A stretch of DNA of 64,000 nucleotides, from NCBI RefSeq assembly GCF_014650115.1, contig NZ_BMUI01000012.1, forward strand, positions 186,001 through 250,000, given 5' to 3'. The notes below the pieces were generated by a model. The model did not search any database. It had not been told where the DNA came from and saw only the letters and a list, made by a program, of their open reading frames with translations. Each line of letters begins with the position of its first letter. Positions within the stretch are counted from its first letter, which is position 1. The DNA comes from Streptomyces olivaceoviridis. Lineage in GTDB: Bacteria; Actinomycetota; Actinomycetes; Streptomycetales; Streptomycetaceae. A program made the translations under genes and the position numbers. Below, piece by piece: positions 35,295 to 44,050 of the stretch.

Positions 35295-36916
35295 GCCCGG
35301 GGCGCGGCGAGTTCCTCGCCGGCCGGGAGGTCGTCCCCTGCGGACAGCCGCGAGGCGAGGAAGGAGCGCAGTGGGCCGACGTGGACGTCGGGGTTGTCCC
35401 ACTCGTTCTCCAGGTTCTCCGTGATGTGGTGCTCGGCGACCGGCTTGCCGGTGCCGTCGGGCAGGAACTGCCGTACCGCCGGGTGCAGATAGCGCGCGTC
35501 GAGGCCGCTGGTGTCCTGCTGGGGCGTCCTGCTGACGGTGATGTCGAAGGGGTCGACCTGGTCGTGGTCGGCGCCGTACTCCAGCGTGACGGTGAAGTAG
35601 GAGGCCACGTTCCCGAACTCGCCCCGGGCGGCGGCCTCGTGGAGGTGCGCCACCGGGATCTCCTCGCAGTAGCGGACCTCGCCGTCGGTGCCGACCAGCA
35701 CCGCGTCGCCGAGGAACCCGAACATCTGCCACAGGGCCGAGGTGCGGTTGACCCGCTCGATGACCGCGTCGGTCACGGGGCCCGCGGCGGCGGGCAGGGT
35801 GGTGTGCGGCCATTCCTGGTCGTGGTGGCGGCGTTCGAGGATGCGGTGCAGCGCCTTCACGCCGTACCGGAAACCGTGGATGAAGCCGCTGGTCGACTTC
35901 TTGAAGTCCAGGGACTGGGTGATGGTGCCGGCGAAATAAAGATCGGGCACGTTCACGGATTCCCAGGCGTCGGTGAGCCGCGGGAAACGGTCCTTGACGA
36001 CGAGCTCGGGACGGCAGTCGTCGTCGAAGATCGAAGCGTCGAACCGGAATCCGGTGGCGAGGATGACCCGGTCGTACGAGATGTCCTTCACCACTTCCGC
36101 GACGCGCGAGAATTGCACGCTCACCACATAGGTGCCGTCGGGCTTCCGGACTATCCGCAGGATGTCGCCGTCCAGTACGGCGTTCTGGGACTTGAGCTGA
36201 TACGTGTCCAGGAAGTTGTTGTTGACGGCCCGGAGATGTCCGACGAAATGGGTCCGCCAGGCGAGTTTGAGGGAGCCGGGTCCGGCGACGTGGATGACGG
36301 CGGCGGTCTCGATGAGATTGTCCGCGGTCTCGAACGCGGAATTGCCCCGCCCGATGATCAGTACCCGCTTGTCGGTGAATTCGGCGGGGTCGACGGACAC
36401 CTGGTCGTAGTGCTCGGCCTCCTCGGCGCCCTCGATGGGCGGCACGTACGGCCGCGAGACGCCGGTGGCGACGATGACGCGCCGGGCCCGGACAACGTTG
36501 CCATCCCGGTCGGTCGCCGTGAAAAGGTCACCGTCGGGCCGGGAGATCCGCGTGACACGGGTGTTGAAGCGGATGCGCAAGTCGTGCGCCCGCGCGAAGT
36601 CCGCCAGGTAGCGGACCATGTCGTCGGCCGGGGGGAAGTACCGCGGGGAGTACGCGGTGAACAGTGGGCCCTCGTCCGAGAGCAGGGAGTTCCAGTCGAC
36701 GCGCAGACGCAGTTCGGGATCACTCCAACCGGTGTGCACCTTGTTGGAGGAAATAAGGGTCCGGTGTCTGGGGAAACGGGTGAAGAAAGCGCCGGGAGCG
36801 TCGCCTTCTTCCACGATGAGGTAATCTCTGCCGCTTTTCTGGAGGAAGTACCCGGCCTGGAGGCCCGCAGGGCCGCCGCCGATGACGAGATAGTCAACCT
36901 GCCCTAAATCAGACAT
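35291..36916 (-). CDS. FAD/NAD(P)-dependent oxidoreductase (flavin monooxygenase-like)
   Basis: The 541-residue flavoprotein has an N-terminal FAD motif, VDYLVIGGGPAGLQAGYFLQ (from residue 7), and a second nucleotide motif, RVLIIGRGNSAFETADNLI (near 200). The ATG-like motif RVILATGFRFD follows near 300. This two-dinucleotide layout fits flavin monooxygenases and FOXRED-type proteins. The last 150 residues are a poorly known extension (FGNVASYFTVTLEYGAD and following). It should oxidise a small molecule with NADPH and oxygen or reduce a partner. AGGAGAAGG precedes ATG 36916. It is the first gene of a tightly overlapped operon with the FMN oxidase and P450. Confidence 0.85.
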   Translation of the reverse strand: MSDLGQVDYLVIGGGPAGLQAGYFLQKSGRDYLIVEEGDAPGAFFTRFPRHRTLISSNKVHTGWSDPELRLRVDWNSLLSDEGPLFTAYSPRYFPPADDMVRYLADFARAHDLRIRFNTRVTRISRPDGDLFTATDRDGNVVRARRVIVATGVSRPYVPPIEGAEEAEHYDQVSVDPAEFTDKRVLIIGRGNSAFETADNLIETAAVIHVAGPGSLKLAWRTHFVGHLRAVNNNFLDTYQLKSQNAVLDGDILRIVRKPDGTYVVSVQFSRVAEVVKDISYDRVILATGFRFDASIFDDDCRPELVVKDRFPRLTDAWESVNVPDLYFAGTITQSLDFKKSTSGFIHGFRYGVKALHRILERRHHDQEWPHTTLPAAAGPVTDAVIERVNRTSALWQMFGFLGDAVLVGTDGEVRYCEEIPVAHLHEAAARGEFGNVASYFTVTLEYGADHDQVDPFDITVSRTPQQDTSGLDARYLHPAVRQFLPDGTGKPVAEHHITENLENEWDNPDVHVGPLRSFLASRLSAGDDLPAGEELAAPRA

Positions 36917-36991
36917 GGCCTTCTCCTGCCTTCCGTGGGGGCGGGAAAGACGGTACTTGACGGTTAAAGAACGGAGCCACCCCAGCCCTGC

Positions 36992-37005
36992 GTGATATAG
37001 GTCAC
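36992..37005. promoter_or_regulatory. Crp/Fnr-type palindrome in the divergent promoter
   Basis: GTGATATAGGTCAC has the form GTGA-N6-TCAC and fits the GTG-N6-GNCAC pattern described for Streptomyces Crp. It lies 75 bases before the FAD-oxidoreductase start and 145 bases before the ligase start, in the only intergenic region of the cluster. Global (Crp) control is inferred. Confidence 0.5.
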
Positions 37006-37150
37006 ATACCTGCGGGGGTGGTGGATTTCCCCCGTCGGTTAACGTGAAGGCGTGATTGGCGGACCGAGTGCGCCACACGCACCCCGCATGGTCGTTTTCC
37101 AGTCATTCACGCTGCCTTTACGTCGATTTCCGGCCCAGAGTGGAGACGAA

Positions 37151-38674
37151 GTGGACGAAAAGCCCGGGAAAGTCTTTCCGCAAGCGCTCGTCGACGCGTT
37201 CCGCGACGCTCCCCGTCTGCCCGCTTTCGAGTACGGCGGACGCGCGGTCACCCGGGGACAGGTGCTCGACCTGATCGCCGGGTTCGTCAGAGGACTGCGC
37301 GGTGCGGGACTGACCGCCGGATCCCGCGTGGCCCTCGACACCGGTGTCACGCCGGAGGCGTTCGCCGTCCGCGTGGCCGCCCATGTCGTCGGCTGCCAGG
37401 TGGTGGCGCTGCGTCCCGGGCTGACCCGCGAGCACCTGCGCGACATCCTCGCCCGCGACATCGACGCCGTCGTGACGGACGACGCCGCGAGCCGGCCGGA
37501 ACTGGCCGCCGAAGCGGGCGACATCCCCCTGCTGGAGACCGGCGGCGTGGCACGGCCCCCGGCACCCGGCACGCCCGGCCCCGACGACCTCACCGCCCGG
37601 GGCGACCGCGACGGCATCGGCGTCATCCACCTCACCAGCGGCAGCACCGGCCGGCCCAAGGGAACGATGGTGACCTACGACGCCCTGTCGGAGGACTGGG
37701 CCCTGCAACCCGCCCGCTGGACCGATCGCACCCGGCGCCTCGCGGCGCGGTACGCACGCTTCCTGCTGTTCGGCACGCTCAGCAGCGCCGTCATGTTCGA
37801 ACACGTCTGCCTGTCACTGCTCGGCGGAGGCACCGCCGTCATCCCGGACCAGCCCCTGCGGTTCCCCGAGGTCTTCGCCGACCACCGCATCACCGCCTGC
37901 ATGACGACGGTGCCGCGCCTGTACGGCATCCTCGACGCCGTGCGCGACCGGACCGTGGACACGAGCAGCCTGCGCGCCCTCGTCGTGGCCGGCTCCCCGC
38001 TCGCCCCGCACCGGCTGACCGAGGCCGCCGGGCTGCTGGGGCCGGTGGTCCACCACGCCTACGGCCAGACGGAGACGGGCATGCTGACCGTCCTCGAACC
38101 GGAGGAGCTGGCGGCCGATCCCGGCCTCGCCGACAGCGTCGGACGCCCGCTCGACACCGTGGAGATGACCGTGCGGGATCCCGACGGACGGGATCTCCCC
38201 ACGGGCCGGACGGGCGAGGTGTGGGTCCGGCTGGCGGACGCGTTCCACGGCTACTGGGAGGACCCTCGGGAGACCGCGGAGGTCCTGCGGGACGGCTGGG
38301 TCCGTACCCGGGATCTCGGCCGGCTCGACGCGCGGGGGTATCTGCGGCTGTCCGGGCGCACGCGCGACATCGTCATCGTCAACGCCGTCATCCACTACGC
38401 GGGCCCCATCGAGCGGGTTCTGGCCTCCCATCCCGACATCGACCAGGCATATGTCGTCGGTGTCCCGGACGACCGGACCGGCGAGGCGATCCACGCCTTC
38501 GTCGTCCCGCACCCCGGGGCCGTGCCGGACGCCGACGTGCTGCGCGAGCTGGTGGCCCGGGAACTCGGCGAGGCCGGCGTCCCGGTCGGTGTCATCGGCA
38601 TCAGCGAGGTTCCCGTGGCCGCGAGCGGCAAGCCGGACAAGGCGGCGTTGCGTGCCTCGCTGGCGGGGCGCTGA
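37151..38674 (+). CDS. AMP-forming acyl/aryl-acid ligase
   Basis: The 507-residue protein belongs to the ANL superfamily. The AMP loop is GVIHLTSGSTGRPKGTMVTY, the A5 region is HHAYGQTETGMLTVLEPEE, and the hinge and A8 segment is RTRDLGRLDARGYLRLSGRT. The catalytic lysine is in VAASGKPDKAALR near the C-terminus. It should activate a carboxylic acid as acyl-AMP and pass it to CoA or a carrier; no carrier protein gene is visible nearby. GTG 37151 is used as GGAG lies just upstream; the frame extends to 37052. It is divergent from the oxidative operon and may share its regulation. Confidence 0.88.
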   Translation: MDEKPGKVFPQALVDAFRDAPRLPAFEYGGRAVTRGQVLDLIAGFVRGLRGAGLTAGSRVALDTGVTPEAFAVRVAAHVVGCQVVALRPGLTREHLRDILARDIDAVVTDDAASRPELAAEAGDIPLLETGGVARPPAPGTPGPDDLTARGDRDGIGVIHLTSGSTGRPKGTMVTYDALSEDWALQPARWTDRTRRLAARYARFLLFGTLSSAVMFEHVCLSLLGGGTAVIPDQPLRFPEVFADHRITACMTTVPRLYGILDAVRDRTVDTSSLRALVVAGSPLAPHRLTEAAGLLGPVVHHAYGQTETGMLTVLEPEELAADPGLADSVGRPLDTVEMTVRDPDGRDLPTGRTGEVWVRLADAFHGYWEDPRETAEVLRDGWVRTRDLGRLDARGYLRLSGRTRDIVIVNAVIHYAGPIERVLASHPDIDQAYVVGVPDDRTGEAIHAFVVPHPGAVPDADVLRELVARELGEAGVPVGVIGISEVPVAASGKPDKAALRASLAGR

Positions 38675-38730
38675 GAGGACGAAGCCCCGCTCGCCCCGTC
38701 GGTGGACGGTCGCCACGACGTCGCTGCGGC

Positions 38731-39333
38731 TCAATGCCCGGCTGTGCGTGTGGTGAGGTCCTCCTCCGTGATGGGGCGGAGCACCCGGCACGGGGTTCCC
38801 ACCGCGACGGTCATCGGGGGGATGTCGCGGCTGACGACGCTGCCGGCGCCGATGACCGAGCCGTACCCGATGCGGACGCCCGGCAGGACCACCGCGTTGC
38901 TGCCGATCCAGACCTTGTCCTCGATCACGATCGGTTCCGAGAACCGGCCGAAGTCGGCACGTCGCGAAGGGTGCACCGGGTGTCCCGTCGTGGTCAGGGT
39001 GACGCTGGGCGCGATCATGACACCGTCGCCTATGCGGATGTCCACGTCGTCCACGAACGTGAGGTTCACGTTCCCGAAGAAGTCGTCACCTATGTGGACG
39101 TTGCTGCCGAACCCGGCGTGGAACGGCGGCAGCAGCACCGTGCGTTCCCCGACCGAGCCGAAGATCGCGACGAGCAGCGCACGGCGCTTCTCCGTGTGGC
39201 CCGGTGGTGTGTGGTTGTACTCGAAGATCTCCTCGGTGCGGCGCCGAGGAGCCTGGAAGGCCGCCTCCGACTCGGTGTAGACCAGCCCCTTGGCGATCCG
39301 GGCCAGTACTTCTTCCTCGTGAGCCTGCGTCAC
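38731..39333 (-). CDS. Left-handed beta-helix O-acetyltransferase (maltose/galactoside type)
   Basis: The 200-residue protein has the Maa/LacA pattern: an N-terminal helical part, then hexapeptide repeats. Markers are GSNVHIGDDFFGNVNLTFVD, IRIGDGVMIAPSVTLTTTGH (with the catalytic histidine), and VWIGSNAVVLPGVRIGYGSV, ending with VAVGTPCRVLRPI. It acetylates a sugar or similar hydroxyl from acetyl-CoA, most likely as a trimer. The GTG start has GGGGAG about eight bases upstream. It converges on the ligase gene (57 bases apart), but no link to that cluster is evident. Confidence 0.9.
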   Translation of the reverse strand: MTQAHEEEVLARIAKGLVYTESEAAFQAPRRRTEEIFEYNHTPPGHTEKRRALLVAIFGSVGERTVLLPPFHAGFGSNVHIGDDFFGNVNLTFVDDVDIRIGDGVMIAPSVTLTTTGHPVHPSRRADFGRFSEPIVIEDKVWIGSNAVVLPGVRIGYGSVIGAGSVVSRDIPPMTVAVGTPCRVLRPITEEDLTTRTAGH

Positions 39334-39499
39334 CGCGGAACGCTCCCCTCGTCCAACCCCTCGGGCACCGGCCCGACGCCGCCGTGGTCGACCGTGCGCG
39401 TCCAGAGCCTACGTGCGCCTACGGCGCGGTACCGATACCCGGGACAAGTCTCCAGGCCCTCGCGGACCTCAAGTGGAGCCACGGCGCGGAGCGTCGCGT

Positions 39500-40948
39500 T
39501 CATGGTGTTCCCCCTTCGCGTTCGACGGCGGCGAGTGCCGGACGCAGGACCGCCGCCGCCGGTGTGCGTTCGATGTACGAGCGCAGCACGTCATGCGTGG
39601 GGGCTGGCAGGTGTCCACGGGCCAAGCCGTGGCCGAGCAGCATCGCCACCTCGGCCTGGACCAGCAGCGGCGGGGCGAACGCGGCCTTGAGGTCGTCCTG
39701 TACGCGGCGCGCCTCGTCTGCCGCTCCGTCGCGCAACGCCTGGGCCACGGCCCGGGACGCGGTCTCGACCGCCGCTGCCGCCGAGCGGGCGGCCGTACAC
39801 CGGCGGAGCCGTTCCGGTCCTGCCGTACCGGTCGTGAGGAAGTCGAGCGACTCCGGCAGGAACCGGACGACATCCGGGTGCGCCGCCCAGTCCGGCAGCG
39901 TCCCGCCTTCCGGCAGCGGGCCGGGGGGCTGCGGCGCGCCCTCGCCCACCCGGCACCATCCGAGGTCCCGGGTCGTCGGCGCGAAGGCGGGCGGCTTCGC
40001 GTGCCACTGCCAGGCGAGGACGGGTGCCAGCCCCTCGACCGGCAGACCGCTGGTCCGGTACCGGCCGGGCGGCCGCACGACGAACTCCTGTCCGCCGTCG
40101 GGACGGAAGGCGAGGCGTAACCGCCAGGTGCAGCAGGACCGGTGGACCTGCGCCGTGATGATGAGCTTCATGGACTCGTCCGGCGCCAGGCGGACATGGG
40201 TGCGATCGAGGTAGGGCCGCCTGCCGACGGTCCGGCGGGTGTACTCGTCGACCTCCCACAGCTCCGGCTCGACCTCGTCGAGATCGAAGACCAGCTCGGG
40301 CACGGCCTGGCTGCCGGCCGGCTGGATGCTGACGAGTGCTCCTCGCACCGGCTCCCCGCGTTCGAGGACGAGCGCGCGCACGCTCCGCAGGGTGAGGTGG
40401 GCGTCCGAGCGGTTGGTCATGGTCACGAAGAGCAGCGTGGAGGAGAAGTCGACGGCGCCCCGCGCTCTCGCCCAGCCCAGGACGTCCTCACTGCCGATGG
40501 CGCCGCCCGGGGGCCGCACCGGCGGGTCGCTCATCGGAACGGGCGACGGAAGGACCAGGAAACGTCCCACGGGATCCGCCTGCTCGACCAGGACCTCGAC
40601 CCCGTCGGCCCGGGCCGTGGGCCGTGGGCCGACGCCGGTGTCGCCGGACGACGGGGCGGTCGCCGCCCCTGCCTCCCCGGGATCGTGCTCGTCCAGGGCG
40701 CGGCGACGGAGTGCGTGCAGTTCTTCCGGCGGCAGGCGGAGTGCTCCGGCGAGCGCCGCGACGGTGTGGGGGGTGGGCGGGGGCGCGCCGTCCCGGAAGG
40801 CCGCCCAGACGGTCGTACGGCCCAGTCCCGCGCGTGCGGCGAGCTGGGTCTTGCTCAGCCGCGACCGCGCCAGGGCGTCGACCAGGCGTGCTCGCAGCTC
40901 GGCGAGTGCGTCCGTGCCGGGACCGCGGCTCCCCACCCGCTCCTGCAT
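39500..40948 (-). CDS. Helix-turn-helix protein with a long unknown C-terminal region
   Basis: The 482-residue product has an XRE-like helix-turn-helix near residues 15-60 (RSRLSKTQLAARAGLGRTTV, then TPHTVAALAGALRLPPEELH). After a proline-rich linker comes a beta-rich region (SSTLLFVTMTNRSDAHLTLR and MKLIITAQVHRSCCTWRLRL) and an alpha-helical C-terminus. I do not recognise the second domain; it may bind a ligand or an inhibitor. ATG 40948 is chosen because a G-run lies near it and the DNA-binding domain starts soon after; ATG 41008 would add 20 residues. It is divergent from a small membrane-protein gene and may regulate it. Confidence 0.65.
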   Translation of the reverse strand: MQERVGSRGPGTDALAELRARLVDALARSRLSKTQLAARAGLGRTTVWAAFRDGAPPPTPHTVAALAGALRLPPEELHALRRRALDEHDPGEAGAATAPSSGDTGVGPRPTARADGVEVLVEQADPVGRFLVLPSPVPMSDPPVRPPGGAIGSEDVLGWARARGAVDFSSTLLFVTMTNRSDAHLTLRSVRALVLERGEPVRGALVSIQPAGSQAVPELVFDLDEVEPELWEVDEYTRRTVGRRPYLDRTHVRLAPDESMKLIITAQVHRSCCTWRLRLAFRPDGGQEFVVRPPGRYRTSGLPVEGLAPVLAWQWHAKPPAFAPTTRDLGWCRVGEGAPQPPGPLPEGGTLPDWAAHPDVVRFLPESLDFLTTGTAGPERLRRCTAARSAAAAVETASRAVAQALRDGAADEARRVQDDLKAAFAPPLLVQAEVAMLLGHGLARGHLPAPTHDVLRSYIERTPAAAVLRPALAAVEREGGTP

Positions 40949-41093
40949 ACAGGCCCCCCGTCCGTCCTGGGTGCGCGGCCCAGGCACCTCGTGTCCACCG
41001 GTGTTCATCTTCGTTCAGCCGAACCCCGGCGAACATCACCTGCGGGATGTTCCTCGCGCCGACATCCGGCCGAAGGAGAGGGAGTTCGTCGCC

Positions 41094-41294
41094 ATGGACC
41101 GCCTGTCTGTCGTCCTCGTCACCGCCGCGCTGCTGGTGCTCACCGCGCTGCTGAGCGCCGCCGTGGCAGCCAAGCTCGCCCGTCTGGACGGTGCCACCTA
41201 CCCCGCCGCGCTGCTCGGTGCCGGGGCCGTGTTCTGTGCGGTCCTCTCGCTGTCCACATCCGTGGTCGGAGTGCTCGCCCAGATAGGGGGATGA
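41094..41294 (+). CDS. Small two-helix membrane protein
   Basis: The 66-residue product has two hydrophobic segments, LSVVLVTAALLVLTALLSAA and AALLGAGAVFCAVLSLSTSV, joined by a short polar loop (KLARLDGATYP). GAAGGAGAGGGAG lies before the ATG. No family is recognised. It starts 145 bases from the divergent helix-turn-helix gene, and a bidirectional terminator follows. Confidence 0.65.
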   Translation: MDRLSVVLVTAALLVLTALLSAAVAAKLARLDGATYPAALLGAGAVFCAVLSLSTSVVGVLAQIGG

Positions 41295-41461
41295 GCGGTG
41301 TCCTCACGCGCCAACTTGCCGTGATCCCTTACGTTTCGGCAGGTCAGCGCCTCGCCGACAGATCCATTGGACCGGTGTGAGGCGGACCACACCCCCAGGT
41401 CTTCCGTCGCGAACCACTGGAAGCGTAGGTTCCGTTTACCCCGCTACGGCGCCTTCGCAGG

Positions 41462-41496
41462 CGCTGGTCCGCCACTCCCGGGGCGGCGGACCAGCG
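41462..41496. terminator. Bidirectional hairpin terminator
   Basis: CGCTGGTCCGCC (41462-41473) and GGCGGACCAGCG (41485-41496) are perfect 12-base arms with an 11-base loop. It lies between the stops of a plus-strand gene (41294) and a minus-strand gene (41530). A smaller overlapping dyad (GCGCC/GGCGC, 41449-41464) shares part of the left arm. Confidence 0.8.
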
Positions 41497-41529
41497 GGGG
41501 CCAAATCCGCGCACGGCCGAGACCGTGTG

Positions 41530-42543
41530 TCACGCCGTCACGGGCCGTACCAGCGTGTTGTCGCTGGTACGGCCGGCGAAGTGGTCCTCGATGTTGGTCA
41601 CCGTGGTCTCGGCGATCTGGCCGACGGCGTCCCTGGTGAAGTACGCCTGGTGCGAGGTGACCAGCACGTTGCCGAACGTCATCAGCCGCGCGAGGCGTTC
41701 GTCGGTCATGACCTCCAGCGACTTGTCGAGGAAGAACACGCCGGCCTCCTCCTCGTACACATCGAGCCCGACGCCGCGCAGCCGCCCCGCGCGCAGGGCT
41801 TGCAGGAGGGCGTCGGTGTCCACGAGGCCGCCCCGGCTGGAGTTGATCAGGAGGGCGTCGTCCTTCATCACCGCCAGGGCCTCGGCGTCGACGAGGTGGT
41901 GGGTGTCGGGCAGCAGCGGCACGTGCAGGCTGACCAGGTCCGCCTCCGCGAACAGCCGCCTCTGCGACACGTACTCCATGCCGAGGGCGAGGCAGTCGGG
42001 GTTCTCGGCGATGTCCCAGCCGAGCAGCCGCATGCCGAAGCCGTGGGCGATCCTCGCGAACGCGGCTCCGATCTTGCCGGTGCCCACCACCCCGGCCGTG
42101 CGGCCACGCAGGTCCCGGCCCATCAGCCCGTCGAGCCGGAAGTCGAACTCCCGGGTGCGCTGCACGGCCCGGACGATCCGGCGGTCGACGGCGAGTGCGA
42201 GGGTCCAGGCGAACTCCGCCACCGAGTACGGCGAGTAGGACGAGACCCGGGCCACCGACAGGCCGTGTTCCTGGGCGGCACCGAGGTCGATGTTGTTGTA
42301 GCCGGTGGACCGCTGGGCGATCATCCGGGTGCCGCCGTCGGCCAGGGCACGCAGCACCTCGGCGTCCAGGGTGTCGTTGACGCCGCTGATCACCACCTCG
42401 TGGCCGAGCGCGGTCGGCACGGTGTCACGGTCCAGGAAGAGCCCGAGACAGCGCAGCTCGTGACGGTCGGCGAAGGCCTTGTCGAACGCCTCTCGCAGCA
42501 GGGGCTCCTCGTCCGCGAGGACGCCGTACGCAACGATCTCCAC
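41530..42543 (-). CDS. D-2-hydroxyacid dehydrogenase (D-lactate dehydrogenase type)
   Basis: The 337-residue enzyme has the family nucleotide motif GRTAGVVGTGKIGAAFARIA. The catalytic arginine lies in ALLINSSRGGLVDTDALLQA, the glutamate in GLDVYEEEAGVFF, and the histidine in VLVTSHQAYFTRDAVG. The spacing and the YEEE-FF segment are those of D-lactate dehydrogenases, so it probably reduces pyruvate to D-lactate with NADH in the cytosol. GTG 42543 is used since AGGAG lies five bases upstream; an ORF start at 42582 lacks support. It follows the second P450 on the same strand but with a 141-base gap. Confidence 0.9.
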   Translation of the reverse strand: MEIVAYGVLADEEPLLREAFDKAFADRHELRCLGLFLDRDTVPTALGHEVVISGVNDTLDAEVLRALADGGTRMIAQRSTGYNNIDLGAAQEHGLSVARVSSYSPYSVAEFAWTLALAVDRRIVRAVQRTREFDFRLDGLMGRDLRGRTAGVVGTGKIGAAFARIAHGFGMRLLGWDIAENPDCLALGMEYVSQRRLFAEADLVSLHVPLLPDTHHLVDAEALAVMKDDALLINSSRGGLVDTDALLQALRAGRLRGVGLDVYEEEAGVFFLDKSLEVMTDERLARLMTFGNVLVTSHQAYFTRDAVGQIAETTVTNIEDHFAGRTSDNTLVRPVTA

Positions 42544-42684
42544 CTGGTCTCCTGCCGTCGCCTCGGGTGATCTCGCCTCCACCGTAGGTCGCGGCGGCCC
42601 CGGGGGGATGAGGCCGATGGGGCCATCCAGCCGGGCCGTCCGCCCCAGGGGCGCCGCGGTGGCCGAGGGGCGGCCGGCGGTGTT

Positions 42685-43911
42685 TCAGCCCAGGCCGCCG
42701 GGGGTGAACGTGACGGGCAGCCGCGCCGGGCCACGGAGGCCGCCGGGGCGCCAGGTGAGCCGCGTCGGCGGCACGGCCAGGGCGAGGTCCGGCAGGCGGC
42801 GCAGGACCGTTCCGATGGCGACCTGGCCCTCCAGCCGGGCCAGCGGCGCGCCCAGGCAGTAGTGGATGCCGTGCCCGAAGGCCAGGTGGCCGTTGTCCCG
42901 CCGGGTGATGTCCAGCCGCTCGGGTTCCGTGAACCGTGCCGGGTCACGGTCGGCGATGGCGGACGCGATGAGCACGGTCGCGCCGCGCGGGACGGTCACG
43001 CCGGCGATCTCGACGTCCTCGCGCGCGAAACGGGCGATGCCCGGACTGACCGGGCCGTCGTAGCGCAGGAACTCCTCGATCGCGTCGGGCAGCAGTTCCG
43101 GACGATCCCGCAGGAGGGTGAGCTGGCCGGGGTGGGTGAGCAGCGCGGCGATGCCGCCGGCGATGAGGTTGACCGTGGTGATGTAGCCCGCCACCAGCAG
43201 CAGGAACGTCATGGCGATCAGCTCGTCGTGGTTCAGCCGCTGCTCGTGGTCGTGGGCGTCGATCAGCGCGCTGAGAAGGTCGTCCCCCGGCCGGGCACGC
43301 TTGGCTTCGAGGTGCTTCGTCACGTAGGCGCGCATCTGGTGCCACGCCTCGTCGATCACCACCGGGTCGGGCATCTCCTCCCCGCGCACGAGCATGGCGT
43401 CGGTCCACCGCTGGAAGTCGTACCGGTCGTCCACCGGCACGCCCAGCAGTTCGCTGATGACGGTGACCGGCAGGGGCAGCGCGAAGTCCGCCACGAGTTC
43501 CGCCCGGCCGGTCGGGACGACCGCGTCGAGGAGCCGGTCGGTGATCTCCTGGATCCGGGGCCGCAGCCCGGCGACCCGGCGCGCCGTGAACGCCTTCGAC
43601 ACCAGGCGGCGCAGCCGGGTGTGGTCGGGCGGGTCGGAGCGCAGCATGGTGCTCACCATCGACTCCCGCTCGAACTCGGGCAGCTGTTCGATGAGGCGGG
43701 GGTCGGAGGCGTCGCGGACATCGCTGCTCAGTCGCGGGTCGGACAGTGCGGCGAGTCCGTCCTCGTAGCGGGTGACCAGCCAGGCGTCGAGGCCGCCGGC
43801 GATGATCGCGCGGCGGACGGGGCCTTCCTCGCGGAGTCGCCGGTAGAGGGGGAAGGGGTCCGCCATGAAGGCCGGGTCGGCGTAAGGGAGAAGGACTGGC
43901 TGCTGGCTCAT
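42685..43911 (-). CDS. Cytochrome P450 (CYP107-like soluble bacterial type)
   Basis: The 408-residue protein has every bacterial P450 landmark: SDPPDHTRLRRLVSKAFTAR, the I-helix LLLVAGYITTVNLIAGGIAA, ExxR in AIEEFLRYDGPVSPG, and the heme loop LAFGHGIHYCLGAPLARLEG. The I-helix is unusual: the acidic residue before the conserved threonine (AGxE/DT) is isoleucine. Hydroxylation of a secondary-metabolite-like substrate is likely. No ferredoxin gene is adjacent. GGGAGG precedes ATG 43911, with a good promoter just before it. The two upstream genes are degraded, so it may be an orphan. Confidence 0.88.
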   Translation of the reverse strand: MSQQPVLLPYADPAFMADPFPLYRRLREEGPVRRAIIAGGLDAWLVTRYEDGLAALSDPRLSSDVRDASDPRLIEQLPEFERESMVSTMLRSDPPDHTRLRRLVSKAFTARRVAGLRPRIQEITDRLLDAVVPTGRAELVADFALPLPVTVISELLGVPVDDRYDFQRWTDAMLVRGEEMPDPVVIDEAWHQMRAYVTKHLEAKRARPGDDLLSALIDAHDHEQRLNHDELIAMTFLLLVAGYITTVNLIAGGIAALLTHPGQLTLLRDRPELLPDAIEEFLRYDGPVSPGIARFAREDVEIAGVTVPRGATVLIASAIADRDPARFTEPERLDITRRDNGHLAFGHGIHYCLGAPLARLEGQVAIGTVLRRLPDLALAVPPTRLTWRPGGLRGPARLPVTFTPGGLG

Positions 43912-43934
43912 GGTGCCTCCCGGAACAGGCAGCG

Positions 43935-43974
43935 ACCATATGTGCGTATTTGTCGCTGTCCAGGGTGTATACCC
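43935..43974 (-). promoter_or_regulatory. Candidate promoter and palindrome for the P450 gene
   Basis: On the minus strand TGGACA (43962-43957) and TATGGT (43940-43935) are separated by 16 bases, a fair sigma-70 match, and would give a short leader with the ribosome binding site. The near-palindrome GGGTGTATACCC (43963-43974) abuts the -35 and could be an operator. Confidence 0.4.
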
Positions 43975-44050
43975 AGATTTCCCGGCCCGGCGGCATGGTC
44001 TGCTCCACACGGTGGGCCCCGCCGCCTGCCCGTGCCCTCGTCGCGGGGTC

